This document shows positions 45,143 through 54,392 of a stretch of 64,000 nucleotides of DNA, piece after piece. Origin of the DNA: Mycolicibacterium lutetiense. Lineage in GTDB: Bacteria; Actinomycetota; Actinomycetes; Mycobacteriales; Mycobacteriaceae. The stretch is taken from assembly GCF_017876775.1 (NCBI RefSeq), contig NZ_JAGIOP010000001.1, forward strand, positions 1,550,001-1,614,000, in the 5' to 3' direction. The position numbers and the translations under genes were made by a program. Below the pieces are notes generated by a model. The model saw only the letters and a program-made list of their open reading frames with translations. It had not been told where the DNA came from and searched no databases. Each line of letters begins with the position of its first letter. The stretch's first letter is position 1.

Positions 45143-45453
45143 TCCCGCGGGTCGGGATCACCGTCCCTGGATGTATCTAGCGCGAGCGAGGACTGCGTCG
45201 GTTCCGAGTTCCGCACGCAGCCGTACAGGACGTAAGGGTCAACATCGAACTGTCGGCAGTCGAATTCGATCATCGGTGCCGGCGGCAGGTGGTCGATGCG
45301 CCAGAGCGGGGTGATGTACCGCCGATTCCAATCAGACTCCGACGGCCACCCAGAACGCCTTATGCGGCGGATTGCAGTCACCACGTGGCAGCGATCCGCC
45401 GCGTAAGCGGTCACCGGCAGCGGCCTTGATCGAGATGGCTCGTCGCCGTCTGC
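45143..45453. other. Intergenic stretch upstream of polA
   Basis: About 310 bases without a supported gene. A minus-strand frame crossing it ends near 45100 and contains SDWNRRYITPLWRIDHLPPA, coherent enough to be a remnant, but it has no start of its own. It also holds the imperfect palindrome at 45361-45405. Confidence 0.5.
45361..45405. repeat. Imperfect palindrome upstream of polA
   Basis: Outer arms GCGGCGGAT (45364-45372) and ATCCGCCGC (45394-45402) are perfect and the symmetry continues inward to CCACGTGG at the centre. It could be a large operator or a dispersed palindromic unit. Confidence 0.6.
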
Positions 45454-45476
45454 GCGTCGGACGCCCCGCATAGAGT
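45454..45476 (+). promoter_or_regulatory. Predicted polA promoter, partly PafBC-like
   Basis: -10 box TAGAGT at 45471-45476 ends seven bases before GTG 45484. Eight bases upstream of the box, GCGTCGGAC shares the GTCGG core of the PafBC motif TTGTCRGTG with the right spacing but only five of nine positions. Confidence 0.45.
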
Positions 45477-45483
45477 GAGGGCC

Positions 45484-48222
45484 GTGAGCCCCGCGAAGAC
45501 CGAGACGAAGAACGCGCCGAACCCCTCCGCCGACACCAAGCCCACTCTGATGCTGCTCGACGGCAATTCGCTGGCCTTCCGGGCGTTCTACGCGTTGCCT
45601 GCCGAGAACTTCAAGACCCAGGGCGGGCTGACCACCAACGCGGTCTACGGCTTCACCTCGATGTTGATCAACTTGCTGCGCGACGAGCAGCCCAGCCATG
45701 TGGGGGCGGCGTTCGACGTGTCGCGCCAGACTTTCCGTAAGGAGAAGTACCCCGAGTACAAGGAGGGCCGCTCCGCCACGCCCGACGAGTTCCGCGGGCA
45801 GATCGACATCACCAAGGAGGTGCTCGGCGCGCTGGGCATCACCTCGCTCGCCGAACCGGGTTTTGAGGCCGACGACATCATCGCGACGCTCGCCACCCAG
45901 GCGGAGCAGGAGGGCTACCGGGTACTGGTGGTCACCGGCGACCGCGACGCGCTGCAGTTGGTCACCGAAAACATCACCGTGCTCTACCCGCGTAAGGGCG
46001 TCAGCGAGCTGACCCGGTTCACTCCGGACGCGGTGGTGGAGAAGTACGGGCTGACCCCGACGCAGTATCCGGATTTCGCGGCCCTGCGCGGGGACCCGAG
46101 CGACAACCTGCCCGGCATTCCCGGGGTGGGGGAGAAGACCGCGACGAAGTGGATCGTCGAATACGGCTCTCTGCAGGCACTCGTCGACAACGTCGAGAAG
46201 GTCAAGGGCAAGGTGGGTGACTCGCTGCGGGCCAACCTGTCCAGCGTGGTGCTCAACCGTGAGCTCACCGATCTGGTCCGCGACGTTCCGCTCCCGCAGA
46301 CCCCGGACACGCTGCGGATGCAGGCGTGGGATCGCGACCAGATCCACCGACTGTTCGACGACCTGGAGTTCCGGGTGTTGCGCGACCGCCTGTTCGACAC
46401 GCTGGTCGCCGCCGAGCCCGAGGTCGAGCACGGATTCGACGTGCGCGGCCGGGCACTCGAGCCCGGTGAGCTGGCCGCTTGGCTGGCCGAGCACAGCCTC
46501 GGCAACCGGTTCGGGCTTGCCGTGGTCGGTACGCACCTCGCCTACGACGCTGACGCCACCGCGCTGGCCATCGTGGCGGCCGACGGCGACGGACGCTATA
46601 TCGACACAGCGACTTTGACGCCCGAGGACGAGGAGGCGTTGGCTCGCTGGCTGGGCGATCCGGGTCCGCCGAAGGCGCTGCACGAGGCCAAGCTGGCGAT
46701 GCACGACCTGGCCGGGCGGGGCTGGACACTGCGCGGGGTCACCTCCGATACCGCGCTGGCCGCCTACCTGGTGCGGCCAGGTCAGCGCAGCTTCGCGCTC
46801 GACGATCTGTCGGTGCGTTACCTGCGTCGTGAGCTGCGTGCTGAAACCCCTGAGCAGCAACAGCTTTCGCTGCTGGACGACTCCGAAGGGGTTGACGAGC
46901 AGGCGGTGCAGACACTGATCCTGCGGGCCTGCGCGGTGTTGGACCTCGCCGACGCGCTGGATGAGGAGCTGGCCCGCATCGACTCGTCGTCGTTGCTGGG
47001 CCGGATGGAGCTGCCGGTGCAGCGGGCGCTGGCCGAGATGGAGTCGATCGGTATCGCCGTCGACCTGGACCAACTGCAGGAGCTGCAGAGCGAGTTCGCC
47101 GACCAGATCCGGGACGCCGCCGAGGCGGCCTATGCGGTGATCGGCAAGCAGATCAATCTCGGGTCACCCAAGCAGTTGCAGGCGGTGTTGTTCGACGAGC
47201 TCGAGATGCCGAAGACCAAGCGCACCAAGACCGGTTACACGACCGACGCCGACGCGCTGCAGACACTGTTCGACAAGACCGGGCATCCGTTCTTGCAGCA
47301 TCTGCTCGCGCATCGTGACGCCACCCGGCTCAAGGTCACCGTCGACGGCCTGCTCAACGCGGTGGCCTCCGACGGGCGGATTCACACCACCTTCAATCAG
47401 ACCATCGCGGCGACGGGCCGGCTGTCGTCGACCGAGCCGAACCTGCAGAACATCCCGATCCGCACCGAGGCCGGCCGGCGGATCCGTGACGCGTTTGTCG
47501 TCGGACAGGGTCCCGACGGGCCGTACGCCGAGCTGATGACCGCCGATTACAGCCAGATCGAGATGCGGATCATGGCGCACCTGTCCCGGGACGAGGGCCT
47601 GATCGAGGCCTTTAACACCGGTGAGGACCTGCACTCCTTCGTGGCGTCGCGGGCGTTCTCGGTGCCGATCGACGAGGTCACTCCGGAGTTGCGCCGGCGG
47701 GTCAAGGCGATGTCGTACGGCCTGGCCTACGGACTGAGCGCCTACGGATTGGCCAGCCAGCTCAAGATCTCCACCGAAGAGGCGAAGGTGCAGATGGAGC
47801 AGTACTTCGACCGGTTCGGCGGGGTTCGCGACTACCTGCGCGATGTGGTCGATCAGGCCCGCAAGGACGGGTTCACCTCGACCGTGCTGGGCCGCCGCCG
47901 CTACCTACCCGAGTTGGACAGCACGAACCGCAACGTGCGCGAGGCCGCCGAGCGGGCCGCGCTCAACGCGCCGATCCAGGGCAGCGCCGCCGACATCATC
48001 AAGGTGGCGATGATCAACGTCGAATCGGCGATCAAGGAAGCCGGGCTGAAGTCTCGGATGCTCCTGCAGGTCCACGACGAGCTGTTGTTCGAGGTGGCCG
48101 AGGGGGAGCGGGACACCCTGGAGGCACTGGTCCGCGAGCACATGGGCAACGCGTATCCGCTGGATGTGCCGCTGGAGGTGTCGGTGGGCTACGGCCGTAG
48201 CTGGGATGCCGCCGCGCACTAG
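45484..48222 (+). CDS. polA: DNA polymerase I
   Basis: 912 residues from GTG 45484 (SPAKTETK follows); a GTG three codons upstream is disfavoured by the leaderless promoter. The 5'-3' exonuclease (1-300) has LMLLDGNSLAFRAFYALP, FEADDIIATLA, GDRDALQLV and GDPSDNLPGIPGVGEKTA. The 3'-5' region (310-490) lacks the DEDD proofreading residues, as usual for mycobacterial PolA. The polymerase domain has TTFNQTIAATGRLSSTEPNL, TADYSQIEMRIMAHLS (motif A), RRRVKAMSYGLAYGLSAYG (O helix) and LLQVHDELLFEV (motif C). It fills repair gaps and removes primers. Confidence 0.97.
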   Translation: MSPAKTETKNAPNPSADTKPTLMLLDGNSLAFRAFYALPAENFKTQGGLTTNAVYGFTSMLINLLRDEQPSHVGAAFDVSRQTFRKEKYPEYKEGRSATPDEFRGQIDITKEVLGALGITSLAEPGFEADDIIATLATQAEQEGYRVLVVTGDRDALQLVTENITVLYPRKGVSELTRFTPDAVVEKYGLTPTQYPDFAALRGDPSDNLPGIPGVGEKTATKWIVEYGSLQALVDNVEKVKGKVGDSLRANLSSVVLNRELTDLVRDVPLPQTPDTLRMQAWDRDQIHRLFDDLEFRVLRDRLFDTLVAAEPEVEHGFDVRGRALEPGELAAWLAEHSLGNRFGLAVVGTHLAYDADATALAIVAADGDGRYIDTATLTPEDEEALARWLGDPGPPKALHEAKLAMHDLAGRGWTLRGVTSDTALAAYLVRPGQRSFALDDLSVRYLRRELRAETPEQQQLSLLDDSEGVDEQAVQTLILRACAVLDLADALDEELARIDSSSLLGRMELPVQRALAEMESIGIAVDLDQLQELQSEFADQIRDAAEAAYAVIGKQINLGSPKQLQAVLFDELEMPKTKRTKTGYTTDADALQTLFDKTGHPFLQHLLAHRDATRLKVTVDGLLNAVASDGRIHTTFNQTIAATGRLSSTEPNLQNIPIRTEAGRRIRDAFVVGQGPDGPYAELMTADYSQIEMRIMAHLSRDEGLIEAFNTGEDLHSFVASRAFSVPIDEVTPELRRRVKAMSYGLAYGLSAYGLASQLKISTEEAKVQMEQYFDRFGGVRDYLRDVVDQARKDGFTSTVLGRRRYLPELDSTNRNVREAAERAALNAPIQGSAADIIKVAMINVESAIKEAGLKSRMLLQVHDELLFEVAEGERDTLEALVREHMGNAYPLDVPLEVSVGYGRSWDAAAH

Positions 48223-48226
48223 TGCC

Positions 48227-49441
48227 ATGACCGAGACCTCAACCATCGAGAGAAACCGCTTCGTCGTCCGGTTGGGTGTCGCGATGGGCGCGGCGAACTA
48301 TCCGGTCACCCTGGTTCGGCAGATGTTGGAACGGACCTCGGCTGCCTACGGCACGCCCAACGATTACATCGTGCTGCCCAACTATGTACAGGTCACTGGG
48401 CCGACGAATGAATCCGGGACGTTGGTCAAGGCCGCGCGCCAGACCGATGAACTGCGGTTCGACCAGACATTTCCGCTGGCCCGGTTGGTATCCGCGGCGA
48501 TGAAGGGCCAGGTCTCGCCCGTCGAGGGCGAGGCTCGACTGGACAGCATCCTGGCCGCTGGGCGCCGATTTCCCGCATGGGTGACGGTGCTCGGCTACGG
48601 GGTGCAGAGCATGGGTCTGGCGCTGGTGATGGAGCCGACGCCGCTCAATCTCCTGGTCGCCACGGTGCTCGGGTTCATGGTCGGCCTTTTCTTCACGGCC
48701 GGCCAGCACTTCGGCCAGTTGTCACATCTGGTCCCGGCGGTCAGTGCATTCGCGGTGACCGCGATCTGCCTTGCCGGCGCCCACCGCCTGGGCTTGGACC
48801 ACGTCAATCTGCGGGCGCTGATTCCGCCGCTGGCGGTGTTCTTACCTGGTGCCGCGATCACGATGGCCGTCGTCGAGTTGACCGCGCGCGACATCATCTC
48901 GGGTTCGAGCCGATTGATCGCCGGCTTCATGCAACTGGCCCAATTGGCCTTCGGAATCCTCATCGCCAGCCAGATGCTCGGGGCGGACGGCAGCCAGCTC
49001 AGTTCGGAGGCATTGAACAAGATCGGCCCCTGGGCGCCGTGGGTGGGGGTCGCGGTCTATGCGATCGGCGTGATGCTGTTCCTGGCGCCGCCGGCGTCGT
49101 TTCTGCCGTGGTTGGCCCTGATCGTCTACACCTCATACAGCGGGCAGTTCCTCGGCGATCTGCTGTTCGGTAGCTATGCCAGCGGGTTCTGCGGGGGTCT
49201 GGTCCTGACGGTGGGCGCGCTGGCCATTTCTCGCCGGCCGGGCGCACCGTCGGCGATCACCATGATCTTGCCCGGATTCTGGCTTCTGGTGCCTGGATCC
49301 ATGGGTTTGATCGGGGTGACCGAGTTGTTCGGCGCCGATGGCGACTCGGCGTTCCCGGCCACCATGATCTCGATGATCTCCGTCGCGCTGGGCTTACAGG
49401 CGGGGCTGGTGATCTGGCAAATGGCTCGGCGAAGGTCCTGA
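48227..49441 (+). CDS. Threonine/serine exporter ThrE family membrane protein
   Basis: 404 residues, five bases after the polA stop. A cytosolic N-terminal domain of about 115 residues (VRLGVAMGAANYPVTLVRQM; AARQTDELRFDQTFPLARLV) precedes about ten membrane helices in two groups, as in ThrE of Corynebacterium. GQHFGQLSHLVPAVSAFAVT and LPGAAITMAVVELTARDIISGSSRL match the family core. It may export threonine, serine or related metabolites. The last 48 bases overlap the end of the convergent PrsW gene. Confidence 0.82.
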   Translation: MTETSTIERNRFVVRLGVAMGAANYPVTLVRQMLERTSAAYGTPNDYIVLPNYVQVTGPTNESGTLVKAARQTDELRFDQTFPLARLVSAAMKGQVSPVEGEARLDSILAAGRRFPAWVTVLGYGVQSMGLALVMEPTPLNLLVATVLGFMVGLFFTAGQHFGQLSHLVPAVSAFAVTAICLAGAHRLGLDHVNLRALIPPLAVFLPGAAITMAVVELTARDIISGSSRLIAGFMQLAQLAFGILIASQMLGADGSQLSSEALNKIGPWAPWVGVAVYAIGVMLFLAPPASFLPWLALIVYTSYSGQFLGDLLFGSYASGFCGGLVLTVGALAISRRPGAPSAITMILPGFWLLVPGSMGLIGVTELFGADGDSAFPATMISMISVALGLQAGLVIWQMARRRS

Positions 49442-50626
49442 ACCGGGCGCCCGGTAGTTGGCGAGCCACTGCAGGATCGGTGCGGCCGACCGGGCGGTCG
49501 TCACCGAGTACACCTCTTCCTGCTGCAGCGCGTACACCTGCGCATCGCCGAAGCCGCGGTCGATGCGGTCGCGTACGAAGGCCAGTTCGACAACGGCGGC
49601 GGCAAATGCCGCGACGGCCTTGCCCGCGGGGCGGCCGCCGGCCGCCGTCGCCTGTTGGACGGCGCCGTGACGGGTTTTCAACGATCCGAGCCAGGTGGCC
49701 TCGTTGGGGGTGATGAGTCCGGCGGCGACCATTCCGGGCAACTTGGTGGCCACCACCTGCTGTTCGCGGCGACGGCTGGTCACGGCGACCACGATCATCC
49801 CGATGAAGATCGGCACCATCCAGACGATGTAGACGATGAAGTAGGTTCCGGCCCCGACCAGAGACGAGCCGTTCCACAACCCGTGCATCAGCACAGCACC
49901 GAGGTAGCCGGCCAGGATGCACAGCGCCTTGCTGATGCCGCTGCGCCGCTGCAGCGCGAAGTACACGCCGAGGGCGGTCATCGTGGTGAACAGCGAGTGG
50001 GCGAACGGCGCCATGATCAGGCGCATCGCCGCGGTGAGCAGGGATCCTGCCAGCGAATCCGCGCTGGCGATGTACATGATGTCTTCCAGCCAGGCGAACC
50101 CGAGACCGACCAGGCCGGCGTAGACGAGGCAGTCGGTCAGCGAGTTGAGCTCGTTGCGCCGCCTGCCGGTCATCATGATCAGCAGGAACAGGCCCTTGGC
50201 GGCCTCTTCGATGAACGGTGCCCGGATCGCCACCGCCGCGAAACTGTGCGTCGATCCAGCGGGGTCGACGCCGGGTGTCGCGAGCAGTGCTTCGCTGAAC
50301 AGGCTCAATATGAGCGACAGCACGATGGCAACGGCGGCGCCCCAGCCGAAGGCCAGCAGCAACAATCGGGGTGGTTCCGGCTCCCAGCGGTCCAGCCACA
50401 GGTAGGCGAACACTGCCCCGGTCATCACGATGCTGGACAGCGTGAGCCCGATGATCGCGCCGACGGGGTTGAGCGCGGTGAACAGCAGTACAAGTGCACC
50501 GATGACGACGCCGCAGGCGATGATCGCGGCCAGAGGGGCCCCGACCTTGCGGACCGGCCTGGGCATCGGTGCGGTGATCGGAAACCACGGCCGATGGACG
50601 GGGCCGGGAGTCGGGTTGTACGCCAC
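49394..50626 (-). CDS. PrsW-family intramembrane metalloprotease
   Basis: 410 residues from GTG 50626 (AYNPTPGPVHRPWF follows). About eight membrane helices lie between 25 and 285. The PrsW catalytic motifs are RAPFIEEAAKGLFLL (Glu-Glu), GLGFAWLEDIMYIAS (Glu), APFAHSLFTTMTALG (His) and AVLMHGLWNGSS (His). PrsW cleaves membrane-anchored anti-sigma factors in Bacillus. A 120-residue cytosolic C-terminus with SLKTRHGAVQQATAAGG follows and is typical of actinobacteria. It is divergent from rpsA. Substrate unknown. Confidence 0.87.
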   Translation of the reverse strand: MAYNPTPGPVHRPWFPITAPMPRPVRKVGAPLAAIIACGVVIGALVLLFTALNPVGAIIGLTLSSIVMTGAVFAYLWLDRWEPEPPRLLLLAFGWGAAVAIVLSLILSLFSEALLATPGVDPAGSTHSFAAVAIRAPFIEEAAKGLFLLIMMTGRRRNELNSLTDCLVYAGLVGLGFAWLEDIMYIASADSLAGSLLTAAMRLIMAPFAHSLFTTMTALGVYFALQRRSGISKALCILAGYLGAVLMHGLWNGSSLVGAGTYFIVYIVWMVPIFIGMIVVAVTSRRREQQVVATKLPGMVAAGLITPNEATWLGSLKTRHGAVQQATAAGGRPAGKAVAAFAAAVVELAFVRDRIDRGFGDAQVYALQQEEVYSVTTARSAAPILQWLANYRAPGSGPSPSHLPDHQPRL

Positions 50627-50862
50627 GTGCAGAGCGTAGCGGTGGGTAGCTGCATTCTCGGCACTAGTTCGGCGTTGGTTTCGGCACCCCGGAACCACCC
50701 GCCGCGGGGGCGGTTTGTCCTGCGTGCGCCTGGTCGAGTACCCTCGTTACGTATCTGTGCGCACCGCTGGACATCGTTTAGTCGCCGGCACGGATCTGTT
50801 CTACCTCAATACATGCAAAATAATTGTCCCTACGAGTGAACCTGTCCGGAGCAACCCACCAC

Positions 50863-52308
50863 ATGCCAAGTCCCTCCATCACCTCGCCGCAAGTAGCCAT
50901 CAACGACATTGGCTCGGCTGAGGATTTTCTCGCCGCGATCGACAAGACCATCAAGTACTTCAACGATGGTGACATCGTCGAAGGCACCATCGTCAAGGTC
51001 GACCGTGACGAGGTTCTGCTCGATATCGGTTACAAGACCGAAGGCGTCATCCCTTCCCGTGAGCTCTCCATCAAGCACGATGTCGACCCCAATGAGGTCG
51101 TTTCCGTGGGCGATGAGGTCGAGGCACTTGTTCTCACCAAGGAGGACAAGGAAGGCCGCCTGATCCTGTCCAAGAAGCGCGCTCAGTACGAGCGCGCCTG
51201 GGGCACCATCGAGGAGCTCAAGGAAAAGGACGAGGCCGTCAAGGGCACCGTCATCGAGGTCGTCAAGGGCGGCCTGATCCTCGACATCGGCCTGCGCGGC
51301 TTCCTGCCCGCATCGCTGGTCGAGATGCGTCGTGTCCGCGATCTGCAGCCGTACATCGGCAAGGAGATCGAGGCCAAGATCATCGAGCTGGACAAGAACC
51401 GCAACAATGTGGTGCTGAGCCGCCGCGCTTGGCTGGAGCAGACCCAGTCCGAGGTGCGCAGCGAGTTCCTCAACCAGCTGCAGAAGGGTGCCATCCGCAA
51501 GGGTGTCGTCTCCTCGATCGTCAACTTCGGCGCCTTCGTCGATCTCGGCGGTGTCGACGGCCTGGTGCACGTCTCCGAGCTGTCCTGGAAGCACATCGAT
51601 CACCCGTCCGAGGTGGTTCAGGTGGGCGACGAGGTCACCGTCGAGGTGCTCGACGTCGACATGGATCGCGAGCGGGTTTCGCTGTCGCTCAAGGCGACTC
51701 AGGAAGATCCGTGGCGCCACTTCGCCCGCACCCACGCGATCGGTCAGATCGTGCCGGGCAAGGTCACCAAGCTGGTGCCGTTCGGTGCGTTCGTCCGCGT
51801 CGAAGAGGGCATCGAGGGTCTGGTGCACATCTCGGAGCTGTCCGAGCGCCACGTCGAGGTCCCGGACCAGGTTGTCACCGTCGGCGACGACGCGATGGTC
51901 AAGGTCATCGACATCGACCTGGAGCGTCGCCGGATCTCGCTGAGCCTCAAGCAGGCCAACGAGGACTACACCGAGGAGTTCGACCCCTCGAAGTACGGCA
52001 TGGCCGACAGCTACGACGAGCAGGGCAACTACATCTTCCCCGAGGGCTTCGACGCCGAGACCAACGAATGGCTCGAAGGCTTCGACAAGCAGCGGGAAGA
52101 GTGGGAAGCGCGCTACGCCGAGGCCGAGCGCCGGCACAAGATGCACACCACCCAGATGGAGAAGTTCGCCGCGGCCGAGGCCGAGGAAGCTGCTCGTCCG
52201 ACCTCGTCGTCGTCCAACGGCGCTGGTCGCGAAGAGTCCACTGGTGGCACGCTGGCCAGCGACGCACAGCTGGCTGCTCTGCGCGAGAAGCTCGCAGGCA
52301 ACGCCTAA
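50863..52308 (+). CDS. rpsA: 30S ribosomal protein S1
   Basis: 481 residues from ATG 50863 (MPSPSITSPQVAINDIGSAE). Four S1 RNA-binding repeats lie at about 35-105, 120-190, 205-275 and 290-360, each starting GxIVxG/GTVxxV and ending VxLSxKxA. The acidic C-terminal tail (DEQGNYIFPEGFDAETNEWL; then ASDAQLAALREKLAGNA) is the mycobacterial type, studied as a pyrazinoic-acid site in M. tuberculosis. The 236 bases upstream contain no gene and must hold a longer promoter/leader, unlike the leaderless neighbours. Codon use is strongly biased as for highly expressed genes. Confidence 0.98.
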   Translation: MPSPSITSPQVAINDIGSAEDFLAAIDKTIKYFNDGDIVEGTIVKVDRDEVLLDIGYKTEGVIPSRELSIKHDVDPNEVVSVGDEVEALVLTKEDKEGRLILSKKRAQYERAWGTIEELKEKDEAVKGTVIEVVKGGLILDIGLRGFLPASLVEMRRVRDLQPYIGKEIEAKIIELDKNRNNVVLSRRAWLEQTQSEVRSEFLNQLQKGAIRKGVVSSIVNFGAFVDLGGVDGLVHVSELSWKHIDHPSEVVQVGDEVTVEVLDVDMDRERVSLSLKATQEDPWRHFARTHAIGQIVPGKVTKLVPFGAFVRVEEGIEGLVHISELSERHVEVPDQVVTVGDDAMVKVIDIDLERRRISLSLKQANEDYTEEFDPSKYGMADSYDEQGNYIFPEGFDAETNEWLEGFDKQREEWEARYAEAERRHKMHTTQMEKFAAAEAEEAARPTSSSSNGAGREESTGGTLASDAQLAALREKLAGNA

Positions 52309-52319
52309 CAAGTACGGCA

Positions 52320-52354
52320 ACGAACGCCCCGGCCCTTTGGGTCGGGGCGTTCGT
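52320..52354 (+). terminator. Strong stem-loop after rpsA
   Basis: ACGAACGCCCCG (52320-52331) pairs with CGGGGCGTTCGT (52343-52354) with extra GCCC/GGGT pairing inside. There is no T tract, as common for mycobacterial terminators. It lies 12 bases after the stop. Confidence 0.85.
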
Positions 52355-52383
52355 CGTTCCAGGGGCCTGACAGACTGTGGGGC

Positions 52384-53547
52384 GTGCTTCGCATCGGGTT
52401 AACCGGCGGTATCGGCGCCGGGAAGTCAACAGTGTCGGCAACATTCAGCGATCTCGGCGGCATCATCGTCGACGGTGACGTCATCGCGCGTGAGGTCGTC
52501 GAGCCTGGGACCGAGGGCTTGACCAAGCTGGTCGACGCGTTCGGGGACGGGATCCTGCTGCCCGAGGGCGCACTGAACCGTCCTGCGTTGGCGGCGGTCG
52601 CTTTCAGCGACGATGAGAAGCGCGCCACCCTGAACGGGATCGTGCATCCGCTGGTGGCGCACCGCCGGTCGGAGCTCATCGCGGCGGCCCATGAAGATGC
52701 GGTCATCGTCGAGGACATCCCATTGCTGGTGGAATCGCAGATGGCGCCGATGTTCCCGTTGGTCATCATCGTCAACGCCGACGCAGAACTGCGCGTCAAG
52801 CGGCTCATCGAATATCGCGGGTTCACCGAGGAGGACGCCCGCGCCCGCATCGCCGCGCAGGCGACCGAGGAGCAGCGCCGCGCGGTCGCCGATGTGTGGC
52901 TGGACAACTCGGGCAGCCCCGGCGCCGTCGTGGAGCAGGCTCGCGCGCTCTGGCACGAGCGGATCCTGCCCTTCGCACACAACCTGCAGATCCGGCAGCC
53001 GGCCCGTCGCGATCCGGCAGTGGTGCCCTACGACCCGACCTGGCCGGATCAGGCCCGCCGGATCGTGGCCCGGCTGAACACTGCGTGCGGACACCGTGCG
53101 GTGCGCATCGACCACATCGGTTCGACCGCCGTTCCCGGGATGGACGCCAAGGACGTCATCGATGTACAGGTGACGGTCGGGTCGCTGGATGTCGCCGACG
53201 ACCTCGCCGATGCGCTGTTGGCGGCCGGCTATCCCGCGGTGCCGGGGATCACCGCCGACACGCCGCACGATGACAACCCGGCGATGTGGCAGAAGCGTTT
53301 TCACGCCTCGGCAGATCCTGGCCGACCGACCAATGTGCACATCCGGGTGGATGGCTGGTCCAATCAGCGTTTCGCGTTGATGTTCGTCGACTGGCTGCGG
53401 GCCGCCCCGGACGCACAGGTCGACTATGCGGTGGCCAAGCGCGCCGCGCTGGCCACCCCCGACTACACCTTGGCCAAGGAGCCGTGGTTCCTGGATGCCT
53501 ACCGGCGCGCCCGGGAGTGGGCGGACGCGACGGGCTGGCAACCCTAG
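52384..53547 (+). CDS. coaE: Dephospho-CoA kinase fused to a GrpB (UPF0157) domain
   Basis: 387 residues. Residues 1-195 are CoaE: P-loop GLTGGIGAGKST at 5-16, IVDGDVIAREVV, and HPLVAHRR plus PLLVES, which build the CoA site; it makes the last step of coenzyme A synthesis. Residues 205-387 are a GrpB nucleotidyltransferase-like domain with IDHIGSTAVPGMDAKDVIDVQV. This fusion is typical of mycobacteria (Rv1631), where the second domain is needed for folding or regulation. GTG 52384 is used, 30 bases after the rpsA stem-loop. Confidence 0.95.
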   Translation: MLRIGLTGGIGAGKSTVSATFSDLGGIIVDGDVIAREVVEPGTEGLTKLVDAFGDGILLPEGALNRPALAAVAFSDDEKRATLNGIVHPLVAHRRSELIAAAHEDAVIVEDIPLLVESQMAPMFPLVIIVNADAELRVKRLIEYRGFTEEDARARIAAQATEEQRRAVADVWLDNSGSPGAVVEQARALWHERILPFAHNLQIRQPARRDPAVVPYDPTWPDQARRIVARLNTACGHRAVRIDHIGSTAVPGMDAKDVIDVQVTVGSLDVADDLADALLAAGYPAVPGITADTPHDDNPAMWQKRFHASADPGRPTNVHIRVDGWSNQRFALMFVDWLRAAPDAQVDYAVAKRAALATPDYTLAKEPWFLDAYRRAREWADATGWQP

Positions 53548-53586
53548 ATCCCTGAGGCGCACCGGGTTTCGCGCTTGACCGGTCAG

Positions 53587-53594
53587 TGGTACCA
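53587..53594. promoter_or_regulatory. Possible FadR-type operator of the GntR gene
   Basis: TGGTACCA is a perfect palindrome in the 103-base gap upstream of the GntR-family gene; FadR-type regulators recognise TGGT/ACCA half-sites. Spacing differs from the textbook form (no central bases). Confidence 0.3.
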
Positions 53595-53650
53595 GACGGT
53601 GTGTGGGCCACTTTTCTGCGGTAGCGTCTGAGGCGTCCGAAGGGGGGCGC

Positions 53651-54385
53651 ATGTCGAGAGCCAAACCGGCGTTGGTTCCGGTTCGTCAGATTGCCGCGCA
53701 TGAGCTGGTCGTCGACCAGATGCGAAGGGCCTTGGAGCTCGGTCAGTTCCGGCCCGGTGACCGGTTGCCGAGCGAGCGCGAACTCGCCGACATGCTCGAC
53801 GTTTCCCGCACCACGGTGCGTGCCGCGGTGGCTGTTCTGGAGCAGGAGGGGCTGATCACCGTGCGGCGCGGCCGTGGTGGTGGGTTCACCGTCCAGGCTC
53901 CGAAGTATGACTCGGCCCAGATGCGCCGGGAACTGCGCAGCAACAAGCGCGAGATCCGCGATGCCTTCGACTACCGCGCGATCGTGGAAATCGGGGTCAC
54001 TCGGATGGCCGCCGAGCGGCGTCGCGCCACCGATGTGACCACACTGCGCAAGCTGCTCAAAGCCATGGAATCCGCCCTACAGATCGGGATGAGCGACCAG
54101 TCGGCCCAGCACACCACGGATTTTCAAACCCTGGACTCGGCGTTTCATCTCGGTATTGCACAGGCCGCGCAGAATGACCGGCTGCTCGAGGCGGTTCTGG
54201 ATGCCCGGCGGAGGATGTGGCTACCTGTCGGTGCGATCTTCGGACGCTTGGAGCCCAACGCCAACGACTATCACGCGGCGATCCTCGAAGCGATCGCGAA
54301 CCGCGATCCGGACCTGGCCGCCGCGCAGATGGCGGCGCACATCGACGACACCCGGCGCACGGTCGAGTCGTGGCTGAAGCGTTGA
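53651..54385 (+). CDS. GntR-family (FadR/FCD subfamily) transcriptional regulator
   Basis: 244 residues from ATG 53651, preceded by GAAGGGGGG. The winged helix (about 15-80) is ELVVDQMRRALELGQFRPGD, RLPSERELADMLDVSRTTVR and LEQEGLITVRRGRGGGFTV. The FCD ligand domain (100-240) carries the metal-binding residues DSAFHLGIAQAAQND and YHAAILEAIANRDPDLAAAQ with HIDDTRR. Its targets are unknown; FCD regulators sense organic or fatty acids. A TAGCGT -10 box lies at 53622-53627. The convergent secreted-protein gene follows. Confidence 0.92.
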   Translation: MSRAKPALVPVRQIAAHELVVDQMRRALELGQFRPGDRLPSERELADMLDVSRTTVRAAVAVLEQEGLITVRRGRGGGFTVQAPKYDSAQMRRELRSNKREIRDAFDYRAIVEIGVTRMAAERRRATDVTTLRKLLKAMESALQIGMSDQSAQHTTDFQTLDSAFHLGIAQAAQNDRLLEAVLDARRRMWLPVGAIFGRLEPNANDYHAAILEAIANRDPDLAAAQMAAHIDDTRRTVESWLKR

Positions 54386-54392
54386 CGGCCGG

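Noticed and set aside
45100..47073. Long minus-strand frame across polA
   Set aside because: Its main part is a polA shadow. Only the last 80 residues in the intergenic gap look coherent; they are noted with that gap, not as a gene.
50830..52320. 496-codon open frame antisense to rpsA
   Set aside because: Shadow of the biased rpsA codons; Leu/Asp/Val-rich without domains.
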